Source of the DNA: Methylophaga thalassica MP
GTDB taxonomy: Bacteria > Pseudomonadota > Gammaproteobacteria > Nitrosococcales > Methylophagaceae
Reading direction: 5' to 3'
DNA: 64,000 nucleotides
NCBI RefSeq assembly: GCF_000214595.1
Contig: NZ_AFIG01000001.1
Span: 1,468,382 to 1,532,381, forward strand
The notes beneath the pieces are model-generated. The model was given only the letters and a program-made list of their open reading frames with translations. It was not told the origin of the DNA and ran no database searches. The translations under genes were made by a program, and so were the position numbers. Position 1 is the stretch's first letter. Every line of letters starts with the position of its first letter. Positions 8,680 to 18,636 of the stretch are shown in pieces.

Positions 8680-9376
8680 ATTCTGATATTGGGGCTAACC
8701 AGTTAGTACCACCTAATTTACGTTGCTGTGCCAAGTTCCAGTGCGCCCGGTCAATAAGATGTTGGGCGGGTCTTGCAGGATCATATTTCAACGGACTTGG
8801 CAGGGTTGATGCCAACAGTGCGGCTTGCATATCCGTCAGTTGTGAAGCCTGTTTGGCAAAGTGATATTCACTGGCGGCTTCAATACCAAAAACACCTTTC
8901 CCCCACTCGGCAATATTCAAATACACTTCCAGAATACGTTGCTTGCCCCAGGTCAGTTCGATTAAAGAAGTAAACCAGACTTCCAAACCTTTCCTTATCC
9001 AGCTTCTACCTGTCCACAGGAACATATTTTTAGCGACCTGCTGACTAATGGTGCTGGCACCACGTAACCGTCCGCCATCCTCAGCTTCGTTAAGTGCCTT
9101 CATAATGGCATCAACGTCAAAGCCCTGATGCAGAGGAAAACGCTGATCTTCAGAGGTTATCACCGCAAGCGCCACTTTTTTGGGAATTTGCTCCCAGCTC
9201 AGCCAGCGTTGATGAATCGTATAATCATCATGGGTCAGCCAGCGTTCCACCATCACCATACTGACTGGTGGGTTTAACCAACGAAACGGTAAAACGATAA
9301 GCAGGCTGAACACTAGCCAACCCAGCATGCTGTAGAGTATTAACTTTATAAAAAAACGTCTTATTTTATTCAGCAT
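8678..9376 (-). CDS. mtgA: Monofunctional peptidoglycan glycosyltransferase MtgA
   Basis: A 232-residue GT51 enzyme that polymerises lipid II into glycan strands at the inner membrane. One N-terminal membrane helix (about residues 11-32) is followed by the catalytic domain with SEDQRFPLHQGFD (catalytic Glu), GASTISQQVAKNMFLW and RKGLEVWFT motifs. No transpeptidase domain is present, so it is MtgA rather than a class A PBP. Length is normal. An AAGG site precedes the ATG. Confidence 0.93.
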   Translation of the reverse strand: MLNKIRRFFIKLILYSMLGWLVFSLLIVLPFRWLNPPVSMVMVERWLTHDDYTIHQRWLSWEQIPKKVALAVITSEDQRFPLHQGFDVDAIMKALNEAEDGGRLRGASTISQQVAKNMFLWTGRSWIRKGLEVWFTSLIELTWGKQRILEVYLNIAEWGKGVFGIEAASEYHFAKQASQLTDMQAALLASTLPSPLKYDPARPAQHLIDRAHWNLAQQRKLGGTNWLAPISE

Positions 9377-9466
9377 AATTGCCTTTGCTTTTCCTCAGGC
9401 CTGGTTAATTAGGCACCTTATGATCATCCTGATATTATTTAGCATTGCGATACAAAGCTATACTCC

Positions 9467-10411
9467 ATGCTAAATACTCTTTCTATTTTGTTGCCCATTT
9501 TTGGGCTGATTGCGGCGGGTTTTATCAGTAGAAGAACCGGTGTACTTGGCCCAACTGCCGCCAGTGAATTAAATCGTTATGTCGTCTGGCTTGCCTTACC
9601 TGCCTTGTTGTTCGACATTATGGCACATAGCCACTGGCAGGCTTTATTTCTACCTGCTTTTATAAACGTTTATTTATTGGGTACGGGCATAATCTTTTTA
9701 CTGATTCTTGTCTGGCGACTTTCGCAGGGCAAGCATTTAGCGGATGCCAGTGTTGATGGCGTAGCGGCGGCCTATTCCAATACCGGCTATGTTGGTTTTC
9801 CTTTATTATTTTTGGTGTTCGGTGCATCCAGTCAGATACCCACAACGATTGCGTCCATTATTGTGGTTTGTATCTTATTTTCTATTGCCATCATGTTAAT
9901 CGAAACCGGTTTACAGGCTGAGAAAGCGCTACACTTACGGATAAAAAGTGTGTTATCTGCCGTATTTCGTAATCCATTAGTTGTTTCCCCCATCGCCGGT
10001 GTAATAGTAGCCGCCTCAGGTTTGACCATTCCCGACAGTGTTGAAACATTTCTCCATCTGCTGTCTGACTCTGCTAGCCCATGTGCATTGGTGAGCTTAG
10101 GTTTGTTTCTGGCAAGTAGTCGCAGTGAAAAGCCAAATAATAGTGACAACGAGACACGTGTCGCTTGGGTATTAACCTTTACAAAACTCGCCATACAACC
10201 GCTTCTGGTCGCCGCATTGGCGTTCTGGGTGTTTGATATGGATAGGACATTAGCCATGATGGCTGTCTTACTGGCCGCATTACCGACAGGCACTGGCCCT
10301 TTTATGCTTGCCGAGTTTTACCAACGGAATGCCTTTATCACAGCACAAACTATCATGTTTTCGACCGTTATTTCATTACTGACACTGACGGTATTGTTAA
10401 ATATGCTGTGA
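9467..10411 (+). CDS. AEC-family transporter (auxin efflux carrier-like)
   Basis: A 314-residue inner-membrane protein with about ten hydrophobic helices in two halves. Features typical of the AEC family include the start LSILLPIFGLIAAGFISRR, a Tyr/Asn-rich segment AAYSNTGYVGFPLL in the first half, and AALPTGTGPFMLAEFYQ in the second. Bacterial relatives export or exchange small organic acids such as malate; the substrate here cannot be inferred. It is divergent from mtgA and stands alone. Confidence 0.85.
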   Translation: MLNTLSILLPIFGLIAAGFISRRTGVLGPTAASELNRYVVWLALPALLFDIMAHSHWQALFLPAFINVYLLGTGIIFLLILVWRLSQGKHLADASVDGVAAAYSNTGYVGFPLLFLVFGASSQIPTTIASIIVVCILFSIAIMLIETGLQAEKALHLRIKSVLSAVFRNPLVVSPIAGVIVAASGLTIPDSVETFLHLLSDSASPCALVSLGLFLASSRSEKPNNSDNETRVAWVLTFTKLAIQPLLVAALAFWVFDMDRTLAMMAVLLAALPTGTGPFMLAEFYQRNAFITAQTIMFSTVISLLTLTVLLNML

Positions 10412-10482
10412 AATCACATTAGGCGTTCAAAGCGGTTTTTTGTAGTATAAACAGGCTTATTTACTTTTTACTGGAATCACAT

Positions 10483-10806
10483 ATGAAAAAGATCATCATC
10501 GCAGCACTGCTGGCAACATTACTCGGCTGTACTTCGGCATCCCCAAAGCAGTACTATCGTCCGGCGGGTGCTGAACAACAAGTGGAAGTCTATGGCCGCT
10601 TTGATCAAATAAGCTTTGAACATCAAGTCTTAATTAACGGCAATGTGGTGATTGATGGCCAGCTATCATACAACTACGATGATGGTCATTTTAGTGGTGA
10701 ATATGAAGGCATGACCGTGACTTCAGACTGCAAATGGAAGTTGAAAAAAGATTTGACGTGTTTAGTTAAAATCAATGACGAAATGGCCGCCACGCTGACA
10801 TTTTAG
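10483..10806 (+). CDS. Small lipoprotein of unknown function
   Basis: A 107-residue protein with a lipobox (LLGC, Cys16) after a short signal. The mature part is mostly predicted beta-strand (EVYGRFDQISFEHQVLING and following), with two further cysteines that could form a disulfide. No family recognised. It has its own terminator immediately after. Confidence 0.7.
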   Translation: MKKIIIAALLATLLGCTSASPKQYYRPAGAEQQVEVYGRFDQISFEHQVLINGNVVIDGQLSYNYDDGHFSGEYEGMTVTSDCKWKLKKDLTCLVKINDEMAATLTF

Positions 10807-10815
10807 AAGCTATTG

Positions 10816-10861
10816 AGTAGTTATCACTTGAGGCTTTTGCTCTAGTGATAACTACTTTTTG
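10816..10861 (+). terminator. Rho-independent terminator
   Basis: A perfect 13-bp inverted repeat (AGTAGTTATCACT / AGTGATAACTACT) with a 15-nt loop is followed by five T. It serves the small lipoprotein gene and contains the stop codon of the convergent HD-GYP gene. Confidence 0.9.
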
Positions 10862-11967
10862 TCGTCAGACAGTTCCTTCATTACCTTTTCAAACTCTGCT
10901 TTATTTTCTCTAACAGCAGCAACACACTCTGCATCTAGTTTATTCGCCTGTTGCATTTTTTCCAGTTCAGCTATGGCATCGTCTAAAGGCCACGGTTTTT
11001 TGTAGGGACGCTGACAAGTCAGCGCATCAAAGATGTCTGCCACGGTTGCAATTCTGGCTTCCAGAGGAATCTCATCCCCTTTCAGACCTTTTGGATAGCC
11101 TGAACCATCGATATATTCATGATGACAGGCAACGATATTACGCATCATATCGGTATCACGCATATCTACCAGATTGTAGTCATTAAGTACTTGCTCAAGC
11201 ATATCTATCCCCTTGATAACATGCGTTTTCATAATGCTACGTTCATCATCATCTAATCGCCCTGGTTTATTAAGAATAGTGTCAGAGATACCGATTTTGC
11301 CAATATCGTGCAAGCGGGCAAACAGATACACATGTTCAATAAACTCATCACTTAAGCGATGCTTCTTAGCCAAGTGCGTGGCAATAATCCTGGCATAACA
11401 GGCCATACGATCAAGATGTAAGCCCGTTTCAAAATCTCTGAAGTCAGTGAAATCTCTGGCTGCCCTGACTGTCGCCAAGAGCGTATTAACCAGTGATAAT
11501 TCTTCATTGATCATCATGGATATAAACTGACCGTACAAACTCAAGGTAATCTTCGCAGGATCGGTCAGGTTATCAGGCGAAGACACCATCTCAAAACAAA
11601 CAAAACCAATGAATCTTTGTCCTTGTTTTATGGGGATAATGAACGCCGCGTGACTTTGTGGATCTTGTTTAAAATGTTGCCAAACCGGTTCGTCAGCATC
11701 GAAAAATACGAGCTTACCTTCTTCTTGTTGACATAGTGTAAACAAAGCCTGATTCGGCTTTAAACGAAGACTGTCTTCATATCCATCATTAGTGAAGTGA
11801 TGACTACTCAGAAATTTTTTCAGTGAATCTGTTTTCTCATCATAGAGCAGGCAAGATGAATGCGTTATTTGAGGCAAACTCTGTCGCAAACATTCATGAA
11901 GGACTTGCAAGCGACCATTGAGCGTATCTGGTTTATTGGCCAGAAGCGATATTACTTTTGCATCCAT
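10852..11967 (-). CDS. GAF-HD-GYP domain protein, probable c-di-GMP phosphodiesterase
   Basis: A 371-residue soluble protein from the ATG at 11967, chosen for its GAGGAGG site; the frame is open to 12015. The N-terminal 150 residues resemble a GAF sensory domain. The rest is an HD-GYP domain with LHDIGKIG, CHHEYIDGSGYPKGL and VADIFDALTCQRPYK, all key metal and GYP residues intact. It would hydrolyse cyclic di-GMP, opposing the diguanylate cyclases elsewhere in this window. Confidence 0.9.
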   Translation of the reverse strand: MDAKVISLLANKPDTLNGRLQVLHECLRQSLPQITHSSCLLYDEKTDSLKKFLSSHHFTNDGYEDSLRLKPNQALFTLCQQEEGKLVFFDADEPVWQHFKQDPQSHAAFIIPIKQGQRFIGFVCFEMVSSPDNLTDPAKITLSLYGQFISMMINEELSLVNTLLATVRAARDFTDFRDFETGLHLDRMACYARIIATHLAKKHRLSDEFIEHVYLFARLHDIGKIGISDTILNKPGRLDDDERSIMKTHVIKGIDMLEQVLNDYNLVDMRDTDMMRNIVACHHEYIDGSGYPKGLKGDEIPLEARIATVADIFDALTCQRPYKKPWPLDDAIAELEKMQQANKLDAECVAAVRENKAEFEKVMKELSDDKK

Positions 11968-12143
11968 TTTACGCCTCCTCAACACTGCACTTTCCATTAA
12001 GAACAGTGTTATCAATCAATTAATGAGTGCGACAAGAATCCGTCTTGTTAGTTGCTTTCTGTTATTATTCGCATGCCTTTGTGGCAATACGGCTTACTCA
12101 ATTGTGAGATTGAGCTATCAACATTGATATTTTAGAGATCACT

Positions 12144-12419
12144 ATGCCTGAAATTATAATTGAAAAAAACCCAAGTGAAGCGCGTTTGCAAGAGTTAGGC
12201 GTTGCTGGTTGGGAAATCTGGGATTGTCCTGTTACTGAATTCAGATTGGACTTCGACGAAACTGAAAAAGCCTACATTTTAGAAGGCGAAATCGTTGTCA
12301 CTCCAGATGGTGAAGCACCTGTTACTGTTGTTGCTGGTGACTACGTTGAATTTCCAGCTGGTTTAAAAAGCTTCTGGAAAGTCACAAAAACATTACGTAA
12401 ACACTACAGTTACGATTAG
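12144..12419 (+). CDS. Small cupin-domain protein
   Basis: A 91-residue single-domain cupin of the cupin_3 (DUF861/EutQ-like) type: WEIWDCPVTEFRLDF, EKAYILEGEIVVTP and GDYVEFPAGLKSFWKV, ending KHYSYD. Such proteins often accompany metabolic genes but have no single function. Spacing suggests its own transcript, closed by the terminator that follows. Divergent from the HD-GYP gene. Confidence 0.82.
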   Translation: MPEIIIEKNPSEARLQELGVAGWEIWDCPVTEFRLDFDETEKAYILEGEIVVTPDGEAPVTVVAGDYVEFPAGLKSFWKVTKTLRKHYSYD

Positions 12420-12430
12420 TTTTTCTGATA

Positions 12431-12458
12431 AAGGCATCCATGGATGCCTTTTCTTTTT
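12431..12458 (+). terminator. Terminator between the cupin gene and ackA
   Basis: A gapless 20-bp palindrome (AAGGCATCCA/TGGATGCCTT) is followed by TTCTTTTT. It serves the cupin gene and reaches the end of the convergent ackA. Confidence 0.85.
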
Positions 12459-13674
12459 AATGCTTTAAATATTCAGCGATATTATGAGCGATCTGTTTTT
12501 CTTCATTGGTTTGTATCACCAGAATCGGAATTTGACTCCTGACATGATGAATCGCTGAAGTAGCCTTTTTAATCTGTTTATTTTCTGTAGAGTTGATTAC
12601 CAAGCCGTACCGCCCTAGTTCATCACAGGCTAGTTCTCGAATCATTGAGGCGTTTTCACCTATCCCCCCCGTAAATACAAGGGCATCGACTCGTCCTAGA
12701 CTAATCATGTAAGCCCCGATATAACGTCGGAGTTGGTAGACATACATTTGAATCGCTAAACTCGCTTGTTTATCGCCCTGCTCAGCTCGATGCTGAATCT
12801 CGGCCATATCATGTGTGCCAGTGATAGCCACTAAACCGGATTCAAAATTAAGCTGTTGCTCTAGCTGTTCTGCAGAAATGCCGGTCTGCTCTTGTATATA
12901 CAAAGGTACCGCAGCATCCAGATCGCCACTGCGGTTTCCCATCATAAGGCCCTGCAGTGGAGTAAACCCCATAGAGGTATCAAAACTCTGACCATTTTTG
13001 ATAGCACAGGCACTAGCCCCATTGCCCAGATGTAGGGTAATTAAATTAAGTTCACTCAGTGGTTTGTCAAGATAACACGCTGCCTGCTGAGCGACATATT
13101 GATGAGATAGGCCATGAAATCCATAGCGGCGTACACCATGATTTTCGTACCAGTTATTTGGTACTGCATAACGATAAATATGCTCAGGAATGCTCTGATG
13201 GAAGTCAGTATCAAACACGGCAAATTGCCTGACATCAGAAAAGAGTTCCTGACAGGTTTTTATGCCGGCAATATTACCGGGTAAATGCTGTGGTGCCAGA
13301 TGTTGGTAGGATTCAATAGTCGTCAAAACCTCTTGGTTCAACTCAACAGGTGCGAAAAAAATAGCACCACCATGCACAACCCGATGGCCGATGAGATTTA
13401 ACTGTATGCCTGATGACTGCTCAAAAAAGCGCTGCATATCATCTGCAATGATTTGAAAAGCGGCTTGATGATCGTTTATTTCAATCCTAGCTTGAGGCTG
13501 AGTGAAATTATCAGCAAATCGCTCATCCACACTAATAGAATGTTTAGCTAATGACTCACCAATGCCTTGGATGCTGCCTTCTAATAAAACAGCGTCATCC
13601 TTGAGCTGTATTAATTTATATTTAACAGATGAGCTACCACTGTTAAGCACCAGAATGACAGGTTGTGTTGTCAT
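12457..13674 (-). CDS. ackA: Acetate kinase
   Basis: A 405-residue ASKHA-fold kinase making ATP and acetate from acetyl phosphate and ADP. Motifs include LVLNSGSSSVKYKL at the N-terminus, HLGNGASACAIKNG, and FTGGIGENAS near residue 330. It lies 4 nt behind the phosphoketolase gene on the same strand, so the two form an operon: phosphoketolase makes acetyl phosphate and AckA uses it. Length is normal. Confidence 0.95.
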   Translation of the reverse strand: MTTQPVILVLNSGSSSVKYKLIQLKDDAVLLEGSIQGIGESLAKHSISVDERFADNFTQPQARIEINDHQAAFQIIADDMQRFFEQSSGIQLNLIGHRVVHGGAIFFAPVELNQEVLTTIESYQHLAPQHLPGNIAGIKTCQELFSDVRQFAVFDTDFHQSIPEHIYRYAVPNNWYENHGVRRYGFHGLSHQYVAQQAACYLDKPLSELNLITLHLGNGASACAIKNGQSFDTSMGFTPLQGLMMGNRSGDLDAAVPLYIQEQTGISAEQLEQQLNFESGLVAITGTHDMAEIQHRAEQGDKQASLAIQMYVYQLRRYIGAYMISLGRVDALVFTGGIGENASMIRELACDELGRYGLVINSTENKQIKKATSAIHHVRSQIPILVIQTNEEKQIAHNIAEYLKH

Positions 13675-13678
13675 AACC

Positions 13679-16075
13679 TTATTCTTTTATCGCAGACATA
13701 TCACCCCACTTCCAATCACCGAATTCAGGCTTATCAACGCCATACTCATAGGCATATAAACTACAGCTTATCTGATGATCGCGTAATTGCTGTTTGGCAT
13801 GGGCACCTATGCCTTGCAAACGGTCTACTCTATCAATGATGTCCATGGCGATCGTAAACCGATCAATCTGATTACGAATGGCTAACTCCAGTGGTGTATT
13901 GATATTGCCTTTTTCGTTATAGCCATGAACGTGGAAATTAGTATGGTTAGTCCGACGATAAATCAAGCGATGAATCAACCATGGATAGCCATGGAAGTTA
14001 AATATTACCGGTTTATCTTTAGTGAATAAGCTATCAAAGTCTTTATCACTCAGACCGTGCGGATGCTCACTATCCGAGATGAGTTTGAATAAATCGACGA
14101 CGTTAATGAACCGAATCTTCAGATCATCAAAGTACTGATGAATCAGATCGATAGCAGCCAAAGCCTCTTGGGTTGGAATATCACCACACCCCACGACAAC
14201 AGCATCGGGTTCAAAACCGTCATCTGAACTTGCCCACTCCCAAATGCCGACGCCTTTCGTGCAGTGTTTCACAGCCTCATCGACATCAAGGTACTGGAAA
14301 TGTTTTTGTTTGTCGGCCACAATCACATTCACGTAATTTTTGGCTTTCAGACAATGGTCAGCAACAGATAATAAGGTATTCACATCAGGTGGCAGATATA
14401 TACGACAGACTTTTGGGCTCTTGTTTAGGACTAAGTCTAAAAAACCGGGATCCTGGTGAGTAAAGCCATTATGATCCTGGCGCCATACTGTAGAGGTAAT
14501 CAATAAATTGAGAGAGGATATTGGTGCTCGCCACGACACGTTGTTACAGATATCCAGCCATTTTGCATGCTGATTAAACATGGAATCAATCACATGAATA
14601 AAGGCTTCATAACTGGCAAAAAAGCCGTGTCGCCCGGTTAACAAATAGCCTTCCAGCCAACCTTCCAGCGTATGTTCGGATAACATTTCCATGACGCGAC
14701 CATCGCGAGCCAATTCTCCACCATCCTGATCTTCTGGTAACAAGTCGGCCATCCATGTTTTTTTACTCACTTCATAGATATTATCCAGCTTATTCGAGCT
14801 GTTCTCATCTGGACCGAAAACCCGAAAATTAGACATATTTTTCTTCATGATATCGCGAAGGAACTGACCTAAAGGCCGGGTATTTTCCACCAGACACTGA
14901 CCTGGTTTTTCGATGGAAACAGCATAATCACGAAAATCAGGCATCTTAAGTGATTTTCTGAGTAAGCCACCGTTGGCATGCAGGCTGGCACTCATCCGTT
15001 TATTACCTTTTGGTGCCAGTGCTTTTAATTCTGGTTGCAGTTGTCCAGCTTCCGTAAATAGTTTTTCAGGCTCATAACTTCTGAGCCAGCTTTCCAACTG
15101 AGCAAGATGTTCAGGGTTGTCTTTCACACCGCCCAGAGGCACTTGGTGAGCACGCCAGAAACCTTCCACTTTGTGACCATCGACCTCTTTTGGCCCAGTC
15201 CAGCCTTTGGGTGTACGTAAAATGATCATCGGCCAGCGTGGTCTCTCATCACTACCAGATGCTCTGATACGTTGTTGTGTTTCACGAATGTCTACAATGC
15301 ACTCTTCCATCACTTTTGCCATGGTTTGATGCATCACTTCAGGATCATCGCCTTCGACAAAATGTGGTGTCCAACCATAACCACGGAATAACTGCTCTAT
15401 TTCTTCATGTGAAATACGAGACAAAATTGTCGGATTATTTATTTTGTAACCATTTAAATTGAGAATGGGTAAAACAGCGCCATCTGTTTTGGGATTGAGA
15501 AATTTATTTGAATGCCAAGAGGTTGCTAATGGGCCGGTTTCTGATTCACCATCACCGACCATCACCGCTACAACTAAATTCGGGTTGTCATAAGCCGCCC
15601 CAAACGCATGAGAAACACTATAGCCGAGCTCTCCCCCTTCATGAATCGAGCCTGGCGTTTCAGGGGTGCAGTGACTGCCGATGCCACCTGGAAAAGAAAA
15701 TGATTTAAAAAAGTGTTTGAGGCCGTCAATGTCTTCACTTTTATTAGGATAAACCTCTGCATAAGTTCCTTCGAGATAGACTGGGGCCAATACACCTGGT
15801 GCACCATGACCAGGACCAGCCAGAAAAATCGCATCCAGATCGTATTTATTAATCAATCTATTCAGGTGAACATAAGTAAAACTTAATGCGGGACTGGCCC
15901 CCCAATGCCCCAATAATCGATTTTTAATATGTTCGGGTTTAAGTGGTTCACGCAGTAGAGGGTTGTCTTGCAGATAAATCATGCCAGCAGCAAGGTAGTT
16001 GCAGGCTCGCCAGTAAGCATCAATGTTAGTCAGGTCGTTTGCATCAAGAGGTGTAGCAGACAATGTGCTATTCAT
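13679..16075 (-). CDS. xfp: Xylulose-5-phosphate/fructose-6-phosphate phosphoketolase
   Basis: A 798-residue thiamine-diphosphate enzyme cleaving xylulose 5-phosphate (and often fructose 6-phosphate) with phosphate to acetyl phosphate and glyceraldehyde 3-phosphate or erythrose 4-phosphate. [28 protein letters not shown] and [20 protein letters not shown] are family signatures; full length. AAGGAG precedes the ATG. The following ackA completes a short route to acetate and ATP. In methanotrophs with the ribulose-monophosphate cycle this pair gives an efficient C2 supply; the same role here is an inference. Confidence 0.95.
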   Translation of the reverse strand: MNSTLSATPLDANDLTNIDAYWRACNYLAAGMIYLQDNPLLREPLKPEHIKNRLLGHWGASPALSFTYVHLNRLINKYDLDAIFLAGPGHGAPGVLAPVYLEGTYAEVYPNKSEDIDGLKHFFKSFSFPGGIGSHCTPETPGSIHEGGELGYSVSHAFGAAYDNPNLVVAVMVGDGESETGPLATSWHSNKFLNPKTDGAVLPILNLNGYKINNPTILSRISHEEIEQLFRGYGWTPHFVEGDDPEVMHQTMAKVMEECIVDIRETQQRIRASGSDERPRWPMIILRTPKGWTGPKEVDGHKVEGFWRAHQVPLGGVKDNPEHLAQLESWLRSYEPEKLFTEAGQLQPELKALAPKGNKRMSASLHANGGLLRKSLKMPDFRDYAVSIEKPGQCLVENTRPLGQFLRDIMKKNMSNFRVFGPDENSSNKLDNIYEVSKKTWMADLLPEDQDGGELARDGRVMEMLSEHTLEGWLEGYLLTGRHGFFASYEAFIHVIDSMFNQHAKWLDICNNVSWRAPISSLNLLITSTVWRQDHNGFTHQDPGFLDLVLNKSPKVCRIYLPPDVNTLLSVADHCLKAKNYVNVIVADKQKHFQYLDVDEAVKHCTKGVGIWEWASSDDGFEPDAVVVGCGDIPTQEALAAIDLIHQYFDDLKIRFINVVDLFKLISDSEHPHGLSDKDFDSLFTKDKPVIFNFHGYPWLIHRLIYRRTNHTNFHVHGYNEKGNINTPLELAIRNQIDRFTIAMDIIDRVDRLQGIGAHAKQQLRDHQISCSLYAYEYGVDKPEFGDWKWGDMSAIKE

Positions 16076-16254
16076 AGAGTACTCCTTGCTTTATATATCA
16101 GTGCAGACTAGCTAAGTAAGATGACAATGGTTTGACTTACTCAAGCTGACATTTGATAAAAATGATAGTGTCTATCAGCCTACTCTTATTGCGAGGCGTC
16201 ATAAAGGGGAATAGCGATTAAAATTGATGGGGATCAAGAAAGCATGACAAAGTT

Positions 16255-16280
16255 GAGCCCCTGCTGCTCAGCAGGGGCTC
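16255..16280 (-). terminator. GC-rich hairpin, terminator of the TonB receptor gene
   Basis: A 12-bp inverted repeat (GAGCCCCTGCTG / CAGCAGGGGCTC) with a 2-nt centre lies 14 nt after the receptor stop codon on the minus strand. The T tract is weak (AACTTTGT). The rest of 16081-16254, upstream of xfp, shows no gene. Confidence 0.65.
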
Positions 16281-16293
16281 ATACATAGTTACA

Positions 16294-18471
16294 TTAATAG
16301 AAATCTACCGTTGCACTGATAGAAACAGTTCTTGGGGCACCGAGTGTGATTTGTCCGCTATCATTTGCTGAGCTCCAGTAATCACGATCAAATAGATTAT
16401 CAACTCGCGCTCTCAGAGTCAGGTCTTGATTACCCATATTAATTAGGTAACGAGCACCAATACCAACCGTTGTCCAATCATCTAGTTTTAGGGTGTTAGT
16501 TGCATTGGCATAGCGTGAGCTGACGTAGTGAATTTGTCCATCCAGAGCCAACCCTTTTATTTCTGGCACTTCCCATTCGGCTCCCATAACAGCCATCCAC
16601 TCCGCTACACCAATCGCGCGCTTACCTTCTGTAGTAGCATTACCCGTGCCTTTTTGTTTAGCATCAAGCCATGTAAGGCCACCCAGTAATTTCAAATTAT
16701 CTGTAGCCTTACCGTATAAAGTAAGCTCAACACCTTGGTGTTCATTTTCCCCTGATTCGCGAAAAATGTTGTCATCGCCTGTAAGCGTTCTTGGTTCATC
16801 GGTGGTGAAATAGGCTAATCCCGTTCCGAATTTCTCCGTTTCATATTTCAACCCGACTTCTCTTTGTTCTGACACATAAGGTGATAATGCTTCACCAAAA
16901 TTCAGTGCTGTGGAAGGTGCACTATCACCAGCTACCAAACTCTCAATATAGTTTGTATATACTGAGACTTGGTCAGTTAACTTGTATACGGCTCCTAGAG
17001 CGGGTGTTATTTTGCTATCTTCATATGAAGTTCTAACACCTGTGTTCACGGCGTAATTATCCACTTTTATTGCCTGATGACGAGCCCCAATAGTTACTTG
17101 TAGTTTGTCATCCATAAAAGATAATGTATCACCAATGGCAAAACTGTTAAATTTGGTACGCGTATTTAAGGATGGAGAGTCAAAATTGTTTCCTGAAACG
17201 GCAGTGGAAGTAAATGCTGGTTTGGAAACATACTGAGGTTGATAAATATTGGTATTTGTTCGGGTTCCTGAAACATCATATGTGAACCCATTTTTGGTTT
17301 CTAACTGAAAGTATGAATAGGCTACGACCCAGTCATGGCCAACAAGACCTGTATCAAAATCCCCTCTCAATCCCATTTCACCTGTATCAACCCGGTCTTC
17401 ACGGGCGTTGTCGAATCGATAAAATGTACCAGCACCTGTATTAGCATTAGTCAAAGTAAAGTTTGCCAGTGAGTTTTCTTCTTCAGAGCGTCGCATACCA
17501 TAGGCAGCCCATGCAGTGACTTCATCAGTTAGGTCATATTCGGCTCTAAATGTCCCAAACTTATCTTCCTCGTTTGAGTAAGACCATGGTTGAGCCCAAT
17601 TTTTGCTCGCATCAGGTTCTGAAGGCACACTGTTTACACCTGAAAGTCTTACATTAGTCCTTGTCTGATCTAATTGATTATTTTGATATCCGATATCAGC
17701 AGAGAGTCTTAAACGTTCACCTTGATAATCCAACCCAATATTGAATAAGTTTAATTCGGCTTGCTCATCATCGATTGACGTTCCACCGTTATGATGTGCG
17801 GCATTGACCCTGACACCAAATTCATCATTGTCACCAAAGCGCCGTGCTATGTCTGCTGAGATATTGCGTTTATCATTCATAGACGCACCAAGTGTAACGC
17901 GGTTCAGATCATAGTTAGGAGCACGTTTAGGTAAAAGATTGATTGAACCGCCAATAGCACCACCTAAAGGATTGGCACCTGTTAGAAATGCCGATGCGCC
18001 ACGAAGTACTTCTACTCGCTCAAATAATTCTGTCGCGATATATTGTCTAGGCAGGAGATTATAGAGTCCGTTATAAGCAACCGCATCAGATGAAGTCGTG
18101 AAACCACGAATCATATAGGCTTCCTGAAAATTTCCGAAACCACGTGTCACTTGCACAGTCGGGTCATATCGTAAAACATCCCCAACACTTTGTGCTTGTC
18201 TATCCTGAATAAATTCATTGGTATAACTGGTTATACTGAATGGTGTATCTAAATTATCTTTCGTGCCTAATATCCCTGCTCTCCCACCTTCAGCGACTTG
18301 TCCACCAGCAAAGGCTGGAGAGAGTCCTTCAGCACTGGCATCAGCACTTGCTGTAACCGATAAGGTATCTAATTCTAGAGTGCTGGTATTTGACGTTTCT
18401 TCATCTGCTAACGACACCTGCATACCACCCATTATCAGTGCCATCATCACACAAGTTGATTTCATTCTCAT
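16294..18471 (-). CDS. TonB-dependent siderophore receptor
   Basis: A 725-residue outer-membrane receptor with a signal peptide (cleavage after about SLA, residue 22). The plug domain starts near residue 55 (DTPFSITSYTNEFIQDRQAQ, then VGDVLRYDPTVQV and YMIRGF). The 22-strand barrel ends in the terminal aromatic TVDFY. The plug sequence resembles ferric-siderophore receptors of the FhuE/FpvA/FoxA type. A Fur-like box lies upstream. No siderophore synthesis genes are near, so it may take up foreign siderophores. The ligand is unknown. Confidence 0.88.
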   Translation of the reverse strand: MRMKSTCVMMALIMGGMQVSLADEETSNTSTLELDTLSVTASADASAEGLSPAFAGGQVAEGGRAGILGTKDNLDTPFSITSYTNEFIQDRQAQSVGDVLRYDPTVQVTRGFGNFQEAYMIRGFTTSSDAVAYNGLYNLLPRQYIATELFERVEVLRGASAFLTGANPLGGAIGGSINLLPKRAPNYDLNRVTLGASMNDKRNISADIARRFGDNDEFGVRVNAAHHNGGTSIDDEQAELNLFNIGLDYQGERLRLSADIGYQNNQLDQTRTNVRLSGVNSVPSEPDASKNWAQPWSYSNEEDKFGTFRAEYDLTDEVTAWAAYGMRRSEEENSLANFTLTNANTGAGTFYRFDNAREDRVDTGEMGLRGDFDTGLVGHDWVVAYSYFQLETKNGFTYDVSGTRTNTNIYQPQYVSKPAFTSTAVSGNNFDSPSLNTRTKFNSFAIGDTLSFMDDKLQVTIGARHQAIKVDNYAVNTGVRTSYEDSKITPALGAVYKLTDQVSVYTNYIESLVAGDSAPSTALNFGEALSPYVSEQREVGLKYETEKFGTGLAYFTTDEPRTLTGDDNIFRESGENEHQGVELTLYGKATDNLKLLGGLTWLDAKQKGTGNATTEGKRAIGVAEWMAVMGAEWEVPEIKGLALDGQIHYVSSRYANATNTLKLDDWTTVGIGARYLINMGNQDLTLRARVDNLFDRDYWSSANDSGQITLGAPRTVSISATVDFY

Positions 18472-18500
18472 TTATTAATCCTGTTAAATTTTACTGAATC

Positions 18501-18525
18501 TTACATTGAATAAATTTCAATGTAA
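18501..18525. repeat. Inverted repeat upstream of the TonB receptor gene
   Basis: A perfect 10-bp inverted repeat TTACATTGAA / TTCAATGTAA with a 5-nt spacer lies 30 nt before the receptor start. It could be a regulator site or a leader hairpin. Its right end touches the Fur-like box. Confidence 0.5.
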
Positions 18526-18541
18526 ATGAGAATGATTTATG
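18523..18541 (-). promoter_or_regulatory. Putative Fur box of the TonB receptor gene
   Basis: GTAAATGAGAATGATTTAT matches the 19-bp Fur consensus at about 12 positions, including the AATGA-AAT-ATT core. Its place before a siderophore receptor supports iron repression. Confidence 0.55.
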
Positions 18542-18636
18542 TTTGTAAGTGAATTTTATCAATAAAAATCATAAAATTGACTATGCTTTGAGTGATAAGT
18601 TGATGTAGTCTTTAGCTATTGACACAAGGATTGAAT

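Noticed and set aside
9832-10293. Long antisense frame inside the AEC transporter gene
   Set aside because: It lies wholly opposite a clear membrane-protein gene and shows no recognisable domain; typical shadow frame.
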